Under the pieces are notes generated by a model. The model saw only the letters and a list, made by a program, of their open reading frames with translations. It made no database searches and was not told where the DNA came from. DNA of 64,000 nt from Brevinematales bacterium. Its GTDB lineage: Bacteria; Spirochaetota; Brevinematia; Brevinematales; GWF1-51-8. Location of the stretch: positions 1 through 64,000 of the forward strand of contig JAGVBZ010000007.1 in assembly GCA_020059465.1 (NCBI GenBank), written 5' to 3'. Of this stretch, positions 6,778-16,055 are shown piece by piece (position 1 is the stretch's first letter; every line of letters begins with the position of its first letter). The position numbers and the translations under genes are program-made.

Positions 6778-9027
6778 TTATAAACTCAAATACTTTGCGG
6801 TATATGAATCCTTGATTTGCATTAATTCTTCGGGACGGCCCTGGAACAGAACTTTTCCCCCGTTTTTACCCCCCTCCGGCCCCATATCGATGATCCAGTC
6901 TGCGTACTTGATTAAATCCAGATTGTGCTCGATGATGACCACCGTGTTTTGATGTTTAAGCAGCTTTTCGATGATCCGGTATAATTTAGCAATATCGGAG
7001 AGATGCAGCCCTGTAGTTGGTTCATCCAAAACATAGATATTTCCGGCTTTGTGAAGCTCGGACGCGATTTTAAGCCGCTGCGCCTCACCCCCCGAAAGGG
7101 TGCTAAGAGACTGCCCGATCTTCAGGTAATCGAGGCCGACGGACAGCATGATTTTTAATTTTCTTTTCAGGACCGGGGCGTCGAAAAACTCAAAGGCTTC
7201 GGCGACAGTCATATTGAGAACATCATCAATACTTTTATCTCTGTATCGGAGTTCCAATACATCCGCCTGATAACGTTTTCCGTCGCATTCGTCGCATACA
7301 GTTGTAACAGCGTCGAGAAAGTGCAGTTCAAAGGAGAGCGTACCTTTCCCGTTACATTTCGGACACGCCCCTTTGGAATTAAAACTGAACAGTGAGGGAT
7401 TGGAATGAGTATGCTCTGCGAAAATTTTTCTGATAGAATCGAAAATTCCGATGAAAGTCGCCGGATTTGCGCGGGATGTCTTTCCGATCGGCGATTGATC
7501 GACGACTACCGACTCGGGGTGGAGTTTTAGGAAACATTCGTGAATTAAACTGCTTTTTCCGCTTCCCGCGACTCCGGTTACGCAGGTTAATACACCCTTG
7601 GGTATCTTTACTGATACATTTTTCAGGTTATGAATGTTTGCGTTTTCAATCGAATAAAAATCGTTCACAGGCCTGCGTTTTATTTCCGGTTTTTCATGAT
7701 AGTTGAGGTATTGACCCGTGATGCTCTGAGTTTTACTCAAACCTTCCAGTTCACCGGTATAGATCACTTCTCCGCCGAGTGTTCCCGCCTTGGGCCCCAT
7801 ATCCACAATCCATTCGGCCGACCGTATGATTTCCGGGTCGTGCTCAACCACAAATACACTGTTTCCCTTATTTTTGAGTCTGAATAGAAGTTCGATGAGT
7901 TTTTCTGTATCGCGGGGATGAAGCCCGATGGACGGTTCATCCAGAATATATAGCAGATCGACCAGATCGCAATCCAGCTGGCGCGCCATCTTTACCCGCT
8001 GGGACTCGCCCCCGGAAAGTGTGGAAACAGCCCTGCTGAGAGGAAGATATCCCACCCCGATTTCGATAAGCTGTTCCAGAATAAAATTCATTTTTCGGAT
8101 CAGAGGAACGGCAATACTGTCGCGGATACCGTTTAAATACCCGGGCAAATCGGACAGTTCCATATCACAGATCTCACCAATATTGAACCCATTCAGCGAA
8201 ACGGATAATGCCTGTTGGCTGATACGAGTGCCTCGGCAGACAGGACAATTCTCGTAGATATAGTATTTCTGATATGCATTCTTCTGCTCATCGGGTTTTT
8301 CAGCCTCAGCCTTTTCAATCTGTGATCGTTCCAAACGCCGGGCTATACCTTCGTAATTCTTGAAATAAGTGCCCGCGCCGTGCTTTTTTTCGACCGGAAT
8401 CGGGTCGGTGTACAGGAGTTTGTGCAATTCCTCATCGGAATAATCCTTAAGCTTCTTATCGGGATCGAACATACCGATGGAGATTATTTCCCTCCAGAAA
8501 AACCCGCCGACTTTGCACTCCGGGTGTACTAGCGCTCCGTCACGGAGACTCTTCTCCTTGTCAAGAAGCAGATCGAGATCGATGCGGACAATTTTTCCCA
8601 ACCCATGACAGTTTGGGCACATTCCATCAGGATGATTGAAAGAAAACAGGAAGGATGGCCCGATATACGGTTTGCCGCAACGGGAGAATAAGAGACGGAG
8701 ATAGGTGTTGATCTCAGTCGCGGTTCCTACCGTGCTTCGAAGATTATTGCCCATACGCTTCTGATCGATGATGATAGGTGTAGATAGATTGCGGATATCC
8801 TCCACATCAGGACGGGAAAGCTTAGGAAGCCGGGCGCGTGCAAAAGTGGAAAAAGTTTCGATCAGCTGGCGCTGTGCTTCGGTATATATTGTGTCGAAAA
8901 GAAGGGACGATTTTCCCGAACCGGATACGCCGGTAAACACCACCAACTTATGTTTGGGTATATCGAGCGAAACATCCTTCAGGTTGTGAAGCTTTGCCGA
9001 TTTCACAATAATCATATCGTTTTGCAT
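6778..9027 (-). CDS. UvrA-like ABC ATPase (short UvrA paralogue)
   Basis: A 749-residue paralogue of the excision-repair ATPase UvrA. Both nucleotide-binding halves are present: Walker [10 protein letters not shown] (33-41) and GVAGSGKSS in the second half, with LSGGESQR and LSGGEAQR signatures. Zinc-finger cysteines are visible in [25 protein letters not shown] and CDECDGKR. It is about 190 residues shorter than true UvrA and appears to lack the UvrB-binding region after the first Walker A. Such short UvrA proteins are known in antibiotic-resistance or damage-tolerance settings and do not act in canonical UvrABC repair. It follows a padR gene by 19 bp on the same strand. Confidence 0.85.
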   Translation of the reverse strand: MQNDMIIVKSAKLHNLKDVSLDIPKHKLVVFTGVSGSGKSSLLFDTIYTEAQRQLIETFSTFARARLPKLSRPDVEDIRNLSTPIIIDQKRMGNNLRSTVGTATEINTYLRLLFSRCGKPYIGPSFLFSFNHPDGMCPNCHGLGKIVRIDLDLLLDKEKSLRDGALVHPECKVGGFFWREIISIGMFDPDKKLKDYSDEELHKLLYTDPIPVEKKHGAGTYFKNYEGIARRLERSQIEKAEAEKPDEQKNAYQKYYIYENCPVCRGTRISQQALSVSLNGFNIGEICDMELSDLPGYLNGIRDSIAVPLIRKMNFILEQLIEIGVGYLPLSRAVSTLSGGESQRVKMARQLDCDLVDLLYILDEPSIGLHPRDTEKLIELLFRLKNKGNSVFVVEHDPEIIRSAEWIVDMGPKAGTLGGEVIYTGELEGLSKTQSITGQYLNYHEKPEIKRRPVNDFYSIENANIHNLKNVSVKIPKGVLTCVTGVAGSGKSSLIHECFLKLHPESVVVDQSPIGKTSRANPATFIGIFDSIRKIFAEHTHSNPSLFSFNSKGACPKCNGKGTLSFELHFLDAVTTVCDECDGKRYQADVLELRYRDKSIDDVLNMTVAEAFEFFDAPVLKRKLKIMLSVGLDYLKIGQSLSTLSGGEAQRLKIASELHKAGNIYVLDEPTTGLHLSDIAKLYRIIEKLLKHQNTVVIIEHNLDLIKYADWIIDMGPEGGKNGGKVLFQGRPEELMQIKDSYTAKYLSL

Positions 9028-9046
9028 TTATTTCACCTCCATATTA

Positions 9047-9583
9047 TTATAATGATTTCGGAAGGTTTTTCAGATAATTATCAATCCATTCAATTTCAGC
9101 CCTGAAAAGATAACGGGGCCGTGTGGAGACTGCAAGACGGTGTACAGGACACCCGCTGGCGATCAGGAATTTCTCCAAGTCCTTATAACCGCTAATATTC
9201 TCTTCCAGCTTTGCACGGTAGCGTAGAAGGGCGTCACGAATTTCTAAAGGAGAAATCAAATCACAGTTGTAGATGCCAAGGTCGAACTGCCAACGGATAT
9301 GCTCAGGCTCGCTGAGCAGATCTTTGATTCTTTTTTTTAATTGTTTGGTTCCTGCTGGGGTGATCTCATAAAGCTTTCTCAAACGGTTTTCCTCGCTGAT
9401 CTCGGAATTGGACCGAACCCATCCTAAGGTTTCCATCTTTCTCAATAGTTTATAAATTGACGACATGGACAGTTCCGTCCAGTACCGCATATCCCTGTCT
9501 ACCACTTCCTTTTCAATCTGATAAGGATACATGGGCGTTTCAGACAATAAACCTAAAAGCGCGGTCTCGGCGTTACTCGGCAT
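9047..9583 (-). CDS. PadR-family transcriptional regulator (long form)
   Basis: A 178-residue PadR repressor. The N-terminal winged helix includes TALLGLLSETPMYPYQIEKEV, SMSSIYKLLRKMETLGWV and RKLYEITPAG. It is followed by a C-terminal helical dimerisation domain with LLRYRAKLEENI and the ending AEIEWIDNYL. It is the first gene of an operon with the UvrA-like ATPase and sits behind a promoter covered by strong palindromes. Long PadR proteins often sense small hydrophobic molecules, so the pair looks like a drug-inducible resistance unit; the inducer is unknown. Confidence 0.88.
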   Translation of the reverse strand: MPSNAETALLGLLSETPMYPYQIEKEVVDRDMRYWTELSMSSIYKLLRKMETLGWVRSNSEISEENRLRKLYEITPAGTKQLKKRIKDLLSEPEHIRWQFDLGIYNCDLISPLEIRDALLRYRAKLEENISGYKDLEKFLIASGCPVHRLAVSTRPRYLFRAEIEWIDNYLKNLPKSL

Positions 9584-9604
9584 ATAATCTCCTTGCTGGG
9601 AAAA

Positions 9605-9634
9605 GTATTATATTGTACTGATACAATATAATAC
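9605..9634. promoter_or_regulatory. Palindromic operator O1, likely PadR site
   Basis: GTATTATATTGTA (9605-9617), CTGA, TACAATATAATAC (9622-9634) is a perfect 13-bp inverted repeat. It overlaps the -10 box of the minus-strand padR promoter. Its position and strength point to autorepression by PadR. Confidence 0.75.
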
Positions 9635-9653
9635 GAATACAATATATTGTCAA
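9625..9653 (-). promoter_or_regulatory. Promoter of the padR-uvrA-like operon
   Basis: On the minus strand TTGACA (9653-9648) and TATATT (9630-9625) are separated by 17 bp. Both boxes lie inside palindromes. Confidence 0.75.
9639..9650. promoter_or_regulatory. Palindromic operator O2, likely second PadR site
   Basis: ACAATATATTGT is a perfect 12-bp palindrome. It shares the ACAATAT core with O1 and overlaps the -35 box of the padR promoter. Confidence 0.6.
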
Positions 9654-9684
9654 GAATTATTTTTTATTTTCATGTATTCATCAT

Positions 9685-9713
9685 TTGACATATAAATAAA
9701 CGATGTATATGAT
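9685..9713 (+). promoter_or_regulatory. Promoter of the SdpI-like gene pair
   Basis: TTGACA (9685-9690), 17 bp, TATGAT (9708-9713). It diverges from the padR promoter, with the two -35 boxes about 30 bp apart, so PadR bound at O2 could affect both. Confidence 0.7.
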
Positions 9714-9741
9714 ATATTTATCAGAGAATGGAGGTGCGAAT

Positions 9742-10110
9742 ATGGAGCAAATGAATTTAATTGCAATGATCGTGTTTCTATCGACCGGAGTTCTGATGAT
9801 CGGTCTGGGAATCCCAATGGCTGCGCGGAAAATAAAGCAGAACATGTTTTACGGCGCGAGGCTGAAATATACCCTGATGGATGAAGAGATCTGGTGGGAA
9901 GTGAACGCTAGAGCGGGAAAGGATATGATAATCATTGGGATTGTACTCGCGGCGCTGGGGATCGGAGCGGTTTTTTATTTCAAGGAACAGCCGCTGTCTC
10001 TATATTATCTGATCGGAGGAACAGGCGTCGAAATGATTCTCATTATCGTAATGACTGTACGTTCTATTGCACTTTCGAATAAAATGGCAAAAGAGAAAGG
10101 GTTGAAGTAA
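9742..10110 (+). CDS. SdpI-like membrane protein, first copy
   Basis: A small integral membrane protein of about 122 residues with three hydrophobic segments. The loop GARLKYTLMDEEIWWEVNARAGK matches the conserved G-R-x-W-x-x-x-N pattern of the SdpI/YhfL family, whose characterised member gives immunity to the SdpC toxin in Bacillus. ATG 9742 is chosen because GGAGG (9730-9734) lies 7 bp upstream. A near-identical architecture follows in the next gene, so this is a tandem duplication. Divergence from padR suggests a membrane-protection or immunity role, which is inference. Confidence 0.7.
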   Translation: MEQMNLIAMIVFLSTGVLMIGLGIPMAARKIKQNMFYGARLKYTLMDEEIWWEVNARAGKDMIIIGIVLAALGIGAVFYFKEQPLSLYYLIGGTGVEMILIIVMTVRSIALSNKMAKEKGLK

Positions 10111-10154
10111 CAAACGCGGGATTTATCTACTACTTGTAACAAAGGGAGATCGGT

Positions 10155-10535
10155 ATGGAAGAAATGAAAATCATTGTAATGATTATTTGTTTCTCAAGCG
10201 CGGTTTTAATGATCGGATTGGGTATTCCGATGGCTATTCGCAGGGTAAAACCAAACCGGACATACGGCGCGCGAATGAAATATACGTTGATGAATGACGA
10301 TATTTGGTATGATGTAAACGCAATGGCCGGAAAGGGCATCATAATAATTGGAGTGCTTGAAATGGCGCTTGGTGCCGCATCTATCCCGATACTGAAAAGT
10401 GTTTCCGAAAAAAATCCGGTAATCTTTTATCTGGCCGCCGCAGCCGGGATTGAGATTCTAGGCCTGATTATTATTACTGTTCTTTCGGCTGGAATGTCGA
10501 AGCGAATGGCGGAGGAGAAGGGGCTGATCAAATAA
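10155..10535 (+). CDS. SdpI-like membrane protein, second copy
   Basis: A 126-residue paralogue of the preceding protein. The opening helix (LMIGLGIPMA) and the conserved loop (YGARMKYTLMNDDIWYDVNA) are shared, and both end in KMAKEKGL/RMAEEKGL. It has three to four hydrophobic segments. AAAGGGAG before the ATG is the ribosome site. The 44-bp gap and shared strand indicate one transcript with the first copy. As with its partner, SdpI-like immunity or transporter accessory roles are possible but not shown. Confidence 0.7.
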   Translation: MEEMKIIVMIICFSSAVLMIGLGIPMAIRRVKPNRTYGARMKYTLMNDDIWYDVNAMAGKGIIIIGVLEMALGAASIPILKSVSEKNPVIFYLAAAAGIEILGLIIITVLSAGMSKRMAEEKGLIK

Positions 10536-10594
10536 ATAGACCGGGGTCTCATCTTTCGGTGAAAATTGGATGACTTCGGGAAAAACCAACCCGC

Positions 10595-10622
10595 TTGACA
10601 TTACATGACTCTTCCTTATAAT
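10595..10622 (+). promoter_or_regulatory. Promoter of the PQQ-propeller gene
   Basis: TTGACA (10595-10600), 16 bp, TATAAT (10617-10622). Confidence 0.72.
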
Positions 10623-10650
10623 AATAGCCTATCCGGATGAAGGAGACGCT

Positions 10651-11709
10651 ATGCGATATATTCTATTCACTCTGATACTCTTTCCCCTGCTTGCATACTG
10701 CAAGCCCGGCGATGTGATATGGAGCTATAAAACAAGCGGATCGGTATTTTCCAGCCCAGGCGTATCTGACGGGAAACTCTATGTCGGCAGTTATGACAAT
10801 TTTCTCTATTGCCTCGATTCTATGAGCGGAGCAGAGGTTTGGAAGTATGAAACGAAGGGCTATATAGTATCCAGCCCGTCTGTGTCCGGCGGAAAAGTCT
10901 ATTTCTCCAGCGGCGATTGGTACCTATATAGTCTGAACACCCAGGACGCGTCGCTTGTATGGAAAACGATGATCGGATATGCAAGTTCCTCCAGCCCTAC
11001 AGTTGTTAAAGACAGGCTTTATATTGGATGTATGTATTATTTGTTCTGCATGAGCGCGAAGAACGGCAAGCCTATCTGGAATAATTGGTCATGGGGAGTG
11101 TATGTTTCAAGCCCGGGGCTGGGCGACGGCATGGCGTTTGTCGGTATAAACGACCAGTTCCACGGGATCAGCGTGAATAACGGTAAAATCAGGTGGCGTT
11201 TCGATATGAAAGGAGGAGTGTCCTCCAGTCCCGAAGCCTTAAACGGCGGGGTGTATTTCGGGGGGAACGACGGATTTATTTACTGCCTCGATACCATGAC
11301 GGGCAAACTGAAATGGAAATACGATACCGGGGCGGATATTAATTCAAGCCCATGTCTATCGGATGGAAAGGTTTATATCGGGTCGAAAAGCGGGAGCCTG
11401 TACTGTCTCGACGCGAAGAGCGGAAAACTGCTTTGGGAGTTTAAGACCGGCGGATGGATCGAAACCGCCCCCTGCGCGGCCGGCGGAAAAATTTTCTTCG
11501 GCGGGCATGACGGGAATTTTTACTGTGCAGACGCCGCCGACGGCAGTCTGTTATGGAAGTTCAACGCCGGGAGCGTTATCGAATCGAGCGCATGTGTTGT
11601 CGACGGCAGAGTGTATTTCGGTACGGAAAGCGGGACGGTTTATTGTCTCGACTCCGGCACCCCGAAGGGTTTGTCCGCCGGGAACGCCGTCTCCGGTCAG
11701 GATTATTGA
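10651..11709 (+). CDS. Secreted PQQ-type beta-propeller protein
   Basis: A 352-residue exported protein with a signal peptide ending near AYC (residue 17). The mature part is about eight repeats of roughly 40 residues with the pattern G-x-V-x-SSP, a GKVYVGS-like strand, LYCLDA-like strand, and G-K-L-x-W-K. This is the PQQ/BamB-like eight-bladed propeller signature. It need not bind PQQ; BamB-like propellers act as protein-interaction scaffolds in the envelope. If the N-terminal Cys is lipidated the protein would be a lipoprotein (LAYC). GAAGGAGA precedes the ATG. Confidence 0.8.
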   Translation: MRYILFTLILFPLLAYCKPGDVIWSYKTSGSVFSSPGVSDGKLYVGSYDNFLYCLDSMSGAEVWKYETKGYIVSSPSVSGGKVYFSSGDWYLYSLNTQDASLVWKTMIGYASSSSPTVVKDRLYIGCMYYLFCMSAKNGKPIWNNWSWGVYVSSPGLGDGMAFVGINDQFHGISVNNGKIRWRFDMKGGVSSSPEALNGGVYFGGNDGFIYCLDTMTGKLKWKYDTGADINSSPCLSDGKVYIGSKSGSLYCLDAKSGKLLWEFKTGGWIETAPCAAGGKIFFGGHDGNFYCADAADGSLLWKFNAGSVIESSACVVDGRVYFGTESGTVYCLDSGTPKGLSAGNAVSGQDY

Positions 11710-11813
11710 TTCTATCACCCGGTATGAAATATACCTCCAAGTTTTAAAAACCGGCATCTCCGGTCGAAACGGATACTCTATACTCCATCCCGCGCAGCAC
11801 ACATTTTTTCCAT

Positions 11814-11842
11814 TTGATAATCTTTTAGAATGAAGATATAAT
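11814..11842 (+). promoter_or_regulatory. Promoter of the TSP3-metallopeptidase gene
   Basis: TTGATA (11814-11819), 17 bp, TATAAT (11837-11842). The predicted transcript start falls on the ribosome site itself, so the leader would be only about 10 bases. Confidence 0.65.
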
Positions 11843-11858
11843 ATCGTCGGAGGCATAT

Positions 11859-13847
11859 ATGAAATATTTTTTCTCCGGGATTTTTTTATTCGCACTCTTC
11901 ATCAATAGTCAGTCCTTCGCGTTATCGAAAAAATTCACAGTCAAGACCTTGATCGGCGATCTGACGGTAGAGACTGTCTACAAAGCGGGTATGGAACAAT
12001 GGGCGGATTATGTCAATTCGATCGCAAAGGATTATCTTCCGAAAGTGCTCGAGTATGTAGATGGGAATCCGTATATATTAAAGAGCTTTAAAATCTACGG
12101 AGAAGACAAAACCTATTATAATGGAAAACACGTCGGGGGTGCGAACGACGGCAAAGATGTGCATTTGGAGTACGGATTATCGCAGATAGGTAATCCCGCG
12201 CTCCTGATTCACGAGATCAATCATTTTTTATTTCCCATTCCCAAGGGCGATGAATGGTGTATGGAGGGATTGGGAAGTTTCCTGCCGATTGCAATGATTC
12301 AGGCGGGGTACCTCGAACCGGAGAAATACCCTATTGAAGCGATTTACCGCCATTGGGGTCTCTTCCAGATGATTCCTGAAAAAGTAAAGGATATGCCGGT
12401 AGTCCCGGATTTTAGAAGCTTTGCGAATAAAGACCTGGATGCCCAGTTCGGATTTTTTTATACGAAGACATTCAAAATTCAGTACCTGCTCTATAAGGAA
12501 CTGGGGCCAGAAAATTACCGGGAATTCCTGATCTGGCTGAACGGCAGGAAATACTCCGATAGCGGAACGGATCTGATTCCGGCAAAATTGAAAGAAATGA
12601 AAAGTATCGATTGGAAAGAATTTCTTTCAGGATGGGTATACGCCGGAAAATATCATAAAATCTCATTCGGAAATTTCGGCGACACCGACCGCGATGGGCT
12701 GATCGATGTGGACGAGATGTACGGGGGTTCGGATTATCAGAATCCTGATACGGACAGCGATATGATTCCAGACGGCGCCGAGCTGAGATTAGGCACCGAT
12801 CCTCTGAAAGCAGATCCTTTGAGTACGGTGAAAAAATACGCGCCGTTCGCGGACGGCCTTCCCTACGAATGGAAGTATGTTACCTCTTTAAAACATTATG
12901 ACGCGGTTGGGGACGGGGATAAAAAGACGGGATTTGATTTCACCGAACTGCAATACACGCTCAGGGGGAATGTTCTTTATGTCGCAGTGCAGAATATGCA
13001 CGCCTTCACTCCGAAAGACAATTATTTATTTGACATCCTTATCGATACCGACTTCGACGGGAAAACGGATTATGAAGCCGCATTCATGACCCCCGCGCCG
13101 ATGATGAATTGGATTTACCGCGACGGCCCGAAGAATTCGTTTAATCCGACCAACCTCCAATGCGCATGGAATAATTATAAACTGTCGGACGGTAAAACCG
13201 TATCCTGCTTTGAGATGAAGATATCTTTGGATGAAATCGGTTCGCCGAAAGCGCTGCAAATCCTTCCGATTATCCGGGATACGGTCGCTTCGAAGAATTT
13301 TGACGAATGGAACGGGTGGGTTGAAATTCTGAAATTCGATGCGGGCGACTCGTTTAATGCCATCATCGACCGGTACGGAGTTTTAATAAACGGGGTTGAC
13401 GACGAATGGGAGTATATCCAGCATATATCTTACAAAGATGAAGATGCATCTCCCGTCTCCCAGCAGCCGTTCGATCTTCGCGAATGCTCGATTACTGCGA
13501 AAGACGGATCCTTATACCTATCCGCAAAAACAGCATCGACTGCTTTTCCGATCCGCGATGTGTATTTTATTGTGCGGATTGATAAAGACAGCGACGGACA
13601 GGCGGATATGGAGGCGTCGACCAGTCTGAAATCCCCGGGATACCCGTGGGTGTATTTCTATTCGCTGAAGAACTGGAAGACCGTCCCCGGGCAGAAAGCC
13701 GGATGGAACGACTGCATCGAAATGGTTATCCCGTGCAAAGAACTCGGGCTGCCCGCAAAATTTAAGATTCAGCCCATATTCTGGGATAATGAAAAAATAA
13801 AGATTCTCGACGAATGGAGCGAATGGATCGAAGTAACTGTAAAATAA
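11859..13847 (+). CDS. Secreted HExxH protein with calcium-binding TSP3-like repeats
   Basis: A 662-residue exported protein. It has a signal peptide (cleavage near SFA, residue 21), a metallopeptidase-like domain with HEINH at 118-122 and a candidate third ligand Glu136 in CMEGLGS, then acidic repeats around residues 270-310. These read DTDRDGLIDVDEMYGGSDYQNPDTDSD, broken here as DTDRDGLIDVDE and NPDTDSDMIPDGAE, typical of thrombospondin type-3/dockerin-like calcium loops. Two related C-terminal modules (about 325-490 and 500-660) each contain an IDTD-DGK/DKDSDGQ-D calcium-like loop within a beta-sandwich. The latter resemble carbohydrate- or surface-binding modules. An extracellular protease is likely. 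Confidence 0.7.
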   Translation: MKYFFSGIFLFALFINSQSFALSKKFTVKTLIGDLTVETVYKAGMEQWADYVNSIAKDYLPKVLEYVDGNPYILKSFKIYGEDKTYYNGKHVGGANDGKDVHLEYGLSQIGNPALLIHEINHFLFPIPKGDEWCMEGLGSFLPIAMIQAGYLEPEKYPIEAIYRHWGLFQMIPEKVKDMPVVPDFRSFANKDLDAQFGFFYTKTFKIQYLLYKELGPENYREFLIWLNGRKYSDSGTDLIPAKLKEMKSIDWKEFLSGWVYAGKYHKISFGNFGDTDRDGLIDVDEMYGGSDYQNPDTDSDMIPDGAELRLGTDPLKADPLSTVKKYAPFADGLPYEWKYVTSLKHYDAVGDGDKKTGFDFTELQYTLRGNVLYVAVQNMHAFTPKDNYLFDILIDTDFDGKTDYEAAFMTPAPMMNWIYRDGPKNSFNPTNLQCAWNNYKLSDGKTVSCFEMKISLDEIGSPKALQILPIIRDTVASKNFDEWNGWVEILKFDAGDSFNAIIDRYGVLINGVDDEWEYIQHISYKDEDASPVSQQPFDLRECSITAKDGSLYLSAKTASTAFPIRDVYFIVRIDKDSDGQADMEASTSLKSPGYPWVYFYSLKNWKTVPGQKAGWNDCIEMVIPCKELGLPAKFKIQPIFWDNEKIKILDEWSEWIEVTVK

Positions 13848-13902
13848 AGAGGGTTTCTGCTAAAACAGTATGCCATGCCGGGGCCTTGTTTCAGCGCGAA
13901 AC

Positions 13903-14910
13903 TTATTTCAGCCAGCCGTGTTCTTTATACCACTTTAATGTTTCGGCCAGCCCGCGAACGAGATCGTATTTGCATTGAAACCCGAAATCGTTTCGCGCTT
14001 CTTTGCAGCTGACCAGCCAGTATTTTTTAATACTTTCGCTGACCTTACTCCCCGAGAAAAACACCGACCGCCCGGTAATCTTCGCATACACATCTGAAAA
14101 GAACCCCCATATCCTGAAAAAGATAGGAGGTATGAAAATGAATTTGGCCCGAAGTCCCATCACTTGCGACAGGGTATCCGCAAATTCCCGCCATGTGTAA
14201 TTCGTTTCGTTTGCGAGAAAATAGGTTTTCCCGATAGTATGTTCGGATTCCGCCGCGTTGACAGCCGCGTCGAGAAGGTCGGAGACATAGATAAGGTTCA
14301 ACTGCCGTTTTCCCAACCCCAGTACGGGCTTTAAACGGAACATCGCGATACTATTGAAATATTTAAAGAACTCGCGGTCTCCCGGTCCGTAAACCGAAAC
14401 AGGGCGGATAATGGTATAGGGAATATTCGCGGAATGGCACCTGATGAGCGTTTCCGCTTCGAGTTTGCTTTTCCCGTAGAGGCTCACCGGGACGCAGGCG
14501 ATATTTTCCTGCGCAGGATGCTCGGCGTCTGTAGCGGGATATCCCGCCGCCTGACTGCTGAAGAAGATGAACCGCTTGAGTTTATTCCCGCATTCCGCAA
14601 CCGCATCGAGGAGATTCAATGTCCCGGTGACGTTTGCGGCATGGAACTCCTTTTTACCGAGCGCTTTCACCAGCGCGGCGTTATGGAAAATGATATCGAT
14701 ATCGCGGACGGAATCGGCTAGGATTTTTTTATCGAACAGGTCGCCCTCAATTACTTCAACAGTCTCCGGCAGGTTTTGGGGATGAATTCTTTTATGGATA
14801 CGGCGCAGGCAGCGTACCGAGTATCCGCGGCGCAACAACTCCTCGATCAGACGGGGCCCGATAAACCCCGTGCCTCCGGTTACTAGGACTTTTTGAGCAG
14901 ATTTTTCCAT
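13903..14910 (-). CDS. NAD(P)-dependent epimerase/dehydratase (extended SDR)
   Basis: A 335-residue extended short-chain dehydrogenase. The nucleotide motif TGGTGFIGPRL is near the N-terminus, and the catalytic YGKSK (Tyr-x-x-x-Lys) follows FFSSQAAGYP, giving the S-Y-K triad. GPGDREFFKY and the NAD-binding core match sugar epimerases and 3-beta-hydroxysteroid-like reductases. Substrate cannot be assigned; sugar nucleotide or isoprenoid-type reductions are possible. It lies convergent to the TSP3 gene and is followed upstream by a 180-bp gap with no recognisable feature. Confidence 0.82.
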   Translation of the reverse strand: MEKSAQKVLVTGGTGFIGPRLIEELLRRGYSVRCLRRIHKRIHPQNLPETVEVIEGDLFDKKILADSVRDIDIIFHNAALVKALGKKEFHAANVTGTLNLLDAVAECGNKLKRFIFFSSQAAGYPATDAEHPAQENIACVPVSLYGKSKLEAETLIRCHSANIPYTIIRPVSVYGPGDREFFKYFNSIAMFRLKPVLGLGKRQLNLIYVSDLLDAAVNAAESEHTIGKTYFLANETNYTWREFADTLSQVMGLRAKFIFIPPIFFRIWGFFSDVYAKITGRSVFFSGSKVSESIKKYWLVSCKEARNDFGFQCKYDLVRGLAETLKWYKEHGWLK

Positions 14911-15092
14911 CGAGCGCTCCTGAATCGGAAACTATGTTCTTTTCGTGTATAAAAAAGTCCATTAATTCTATATTTACCCGAAATGCGTTCCGCCTGCATA
15001 TTAAATATTCTATCAAAAAAATGAAAAGCTGGCAAATTTCTAGTAATGAATAATATACACCATGGTCATCTATTTAATAACACACAAGCCCA

Positions 15093-15998
15093 TCACGATA
15101 AAGTATTGACCTTTTCAGTCACGGGTACGCGAATCCCCAGTTCATTCCCCATCCGGATAATCGTTCCGCCGAACAAGTCTCCCTCGTTCCGCCCCCCATT
15201 TTCGACATCCCTCTGGAACGATGTTTTTGTGCCGGGCGGAAAATTTTTCGCTTTTTCGAGCGAAATCTCGACCGCATTCCCGGGAAGGTTTACCCCGCGC
15301 TTTCGCGCGATCGATTCTATCTCACCCATAATTCCCCGAACCGTTTCCCGCATCCCTAAATCGGAGTATACCTCGTCGAGAGTCTTTCCGTAGGCGGCGG
15401 TGACCAGCCCGTACGCGCTGATGAAGATATATTTCATCCAGATCGGCGGGTAGGGATCGGTATAGTATTCGGAGAGAATCCCGGCCTTGCCGAACAGGGA
15501 ATTTATCCATGAAGGATTGAAATCCGGCGTCTCCGGGCCGGGGCCGAACAGAATTTTTCCGTCGCCGCCGCTCTGCGATACTACCCCCGGACTCTCGATA
15601 TGTGTGCCGACATAGACGCACGCGGGGAGAATACAGCCGTTTTCGATAATCGAGCGGATTCGTTCGGGAATATCTACCCCGTTCAGCAGGGGCAGGATTA
15701 CAGTCTTTTCGCCGATAATCCCTTTGAGGCGCGGGAGGATCTCCGGTAGACTGTAACTTTTAACCGCGATAATCACGAGATCGCATACCGGGAGTTCTTC
15801 AGGGTTATCGGTCGCGGCCGCGGGGCGGGAAATGCTTGTTCCCGACGGGGTTTTCAGCGTCAGGCCGTCCCGCCTGATTCGCCGGAGGTGTTCCCCGCGC
15901 GCGATGAAATGAACGGCGCCGTTTCCCCCGCTTGAGGCAAGTTTGCCGCCGAAATAACCGCCGACGCCTCCGATCCCGCAGACACACACCTGATACAT
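15093..15998 (-). CDS. panE: 2-Dehydropantoate 2-reductase-like protein
   Basis: A 301-residue ketopantoate reductase (ApbA/PanE family), which would reduce 2-dehydropantoate to pantoate with NADPH in pantothenate and CoA synthesis. The N-terminal Rossmann motif GIGGVGGYFGGKL, the VKSYSL segment with the conserved lysine, LLNGVDIPERI and a C-terminal all-helical domain with WMKYIFISAYG match the family. Length is normal. Paralogues reducing other substrates exist, so the symbol is provisional. The start codon lies over the -35 box of the divergent SDR gene promoter. Confidence 0.8.
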   Translation of the reverse strand: MYQVCVCGIGGVGGYFGGKLASSGGNGAVHFIARGEHLRRIRRDGLTLKTPSGTSISRPAAATDNPEELPVCDLVIIAVKSYSLPEILPRLKGIIGEKTVILPLLNGVDIPERIRSIIENGCILPACVYVGTHIESPGVVSQSGGDGKILFGPGPETPDFNPSWINSLFGKAGILSEYYTDPYPPIWMKYIFISAYGLVTAAYGKTLDEVYSDLGMRETVRGIMGEIESIARKRGVNLPGNAVEISLEKAKNFPPGTKTSFQRDVENGGRNEGDLFGGTIIRMGNELGIRVPVTEKVNTLS

Positions 15999-16026
15999 TG
16001 ATTTCCCCTGAAAAATGTAATATGAT
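15998..16026 (+). promoter_or_regulatory. Promoter of the RmlD-like SDR gene
   Basis: TTGATT (15998-16003), 17 bp, TATGAT (16021-16026). The imperfect palindrome ATGATA-ATTA-TATCAT (16022-16037) covers the -10 and could be an operator. Confidence 0.55.
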
Positions 16027-16055
16027 AATTATATCATGAATTTCCGGGAGTAGCA

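Noticed and set aside
6778-9027. The UvrA-like gene as the repair uvrA
   Set aside because: At 749 residues it is too short, and the region for UvrB binding appears absent. Its padR neighbour also fits a resistance paralogue better.
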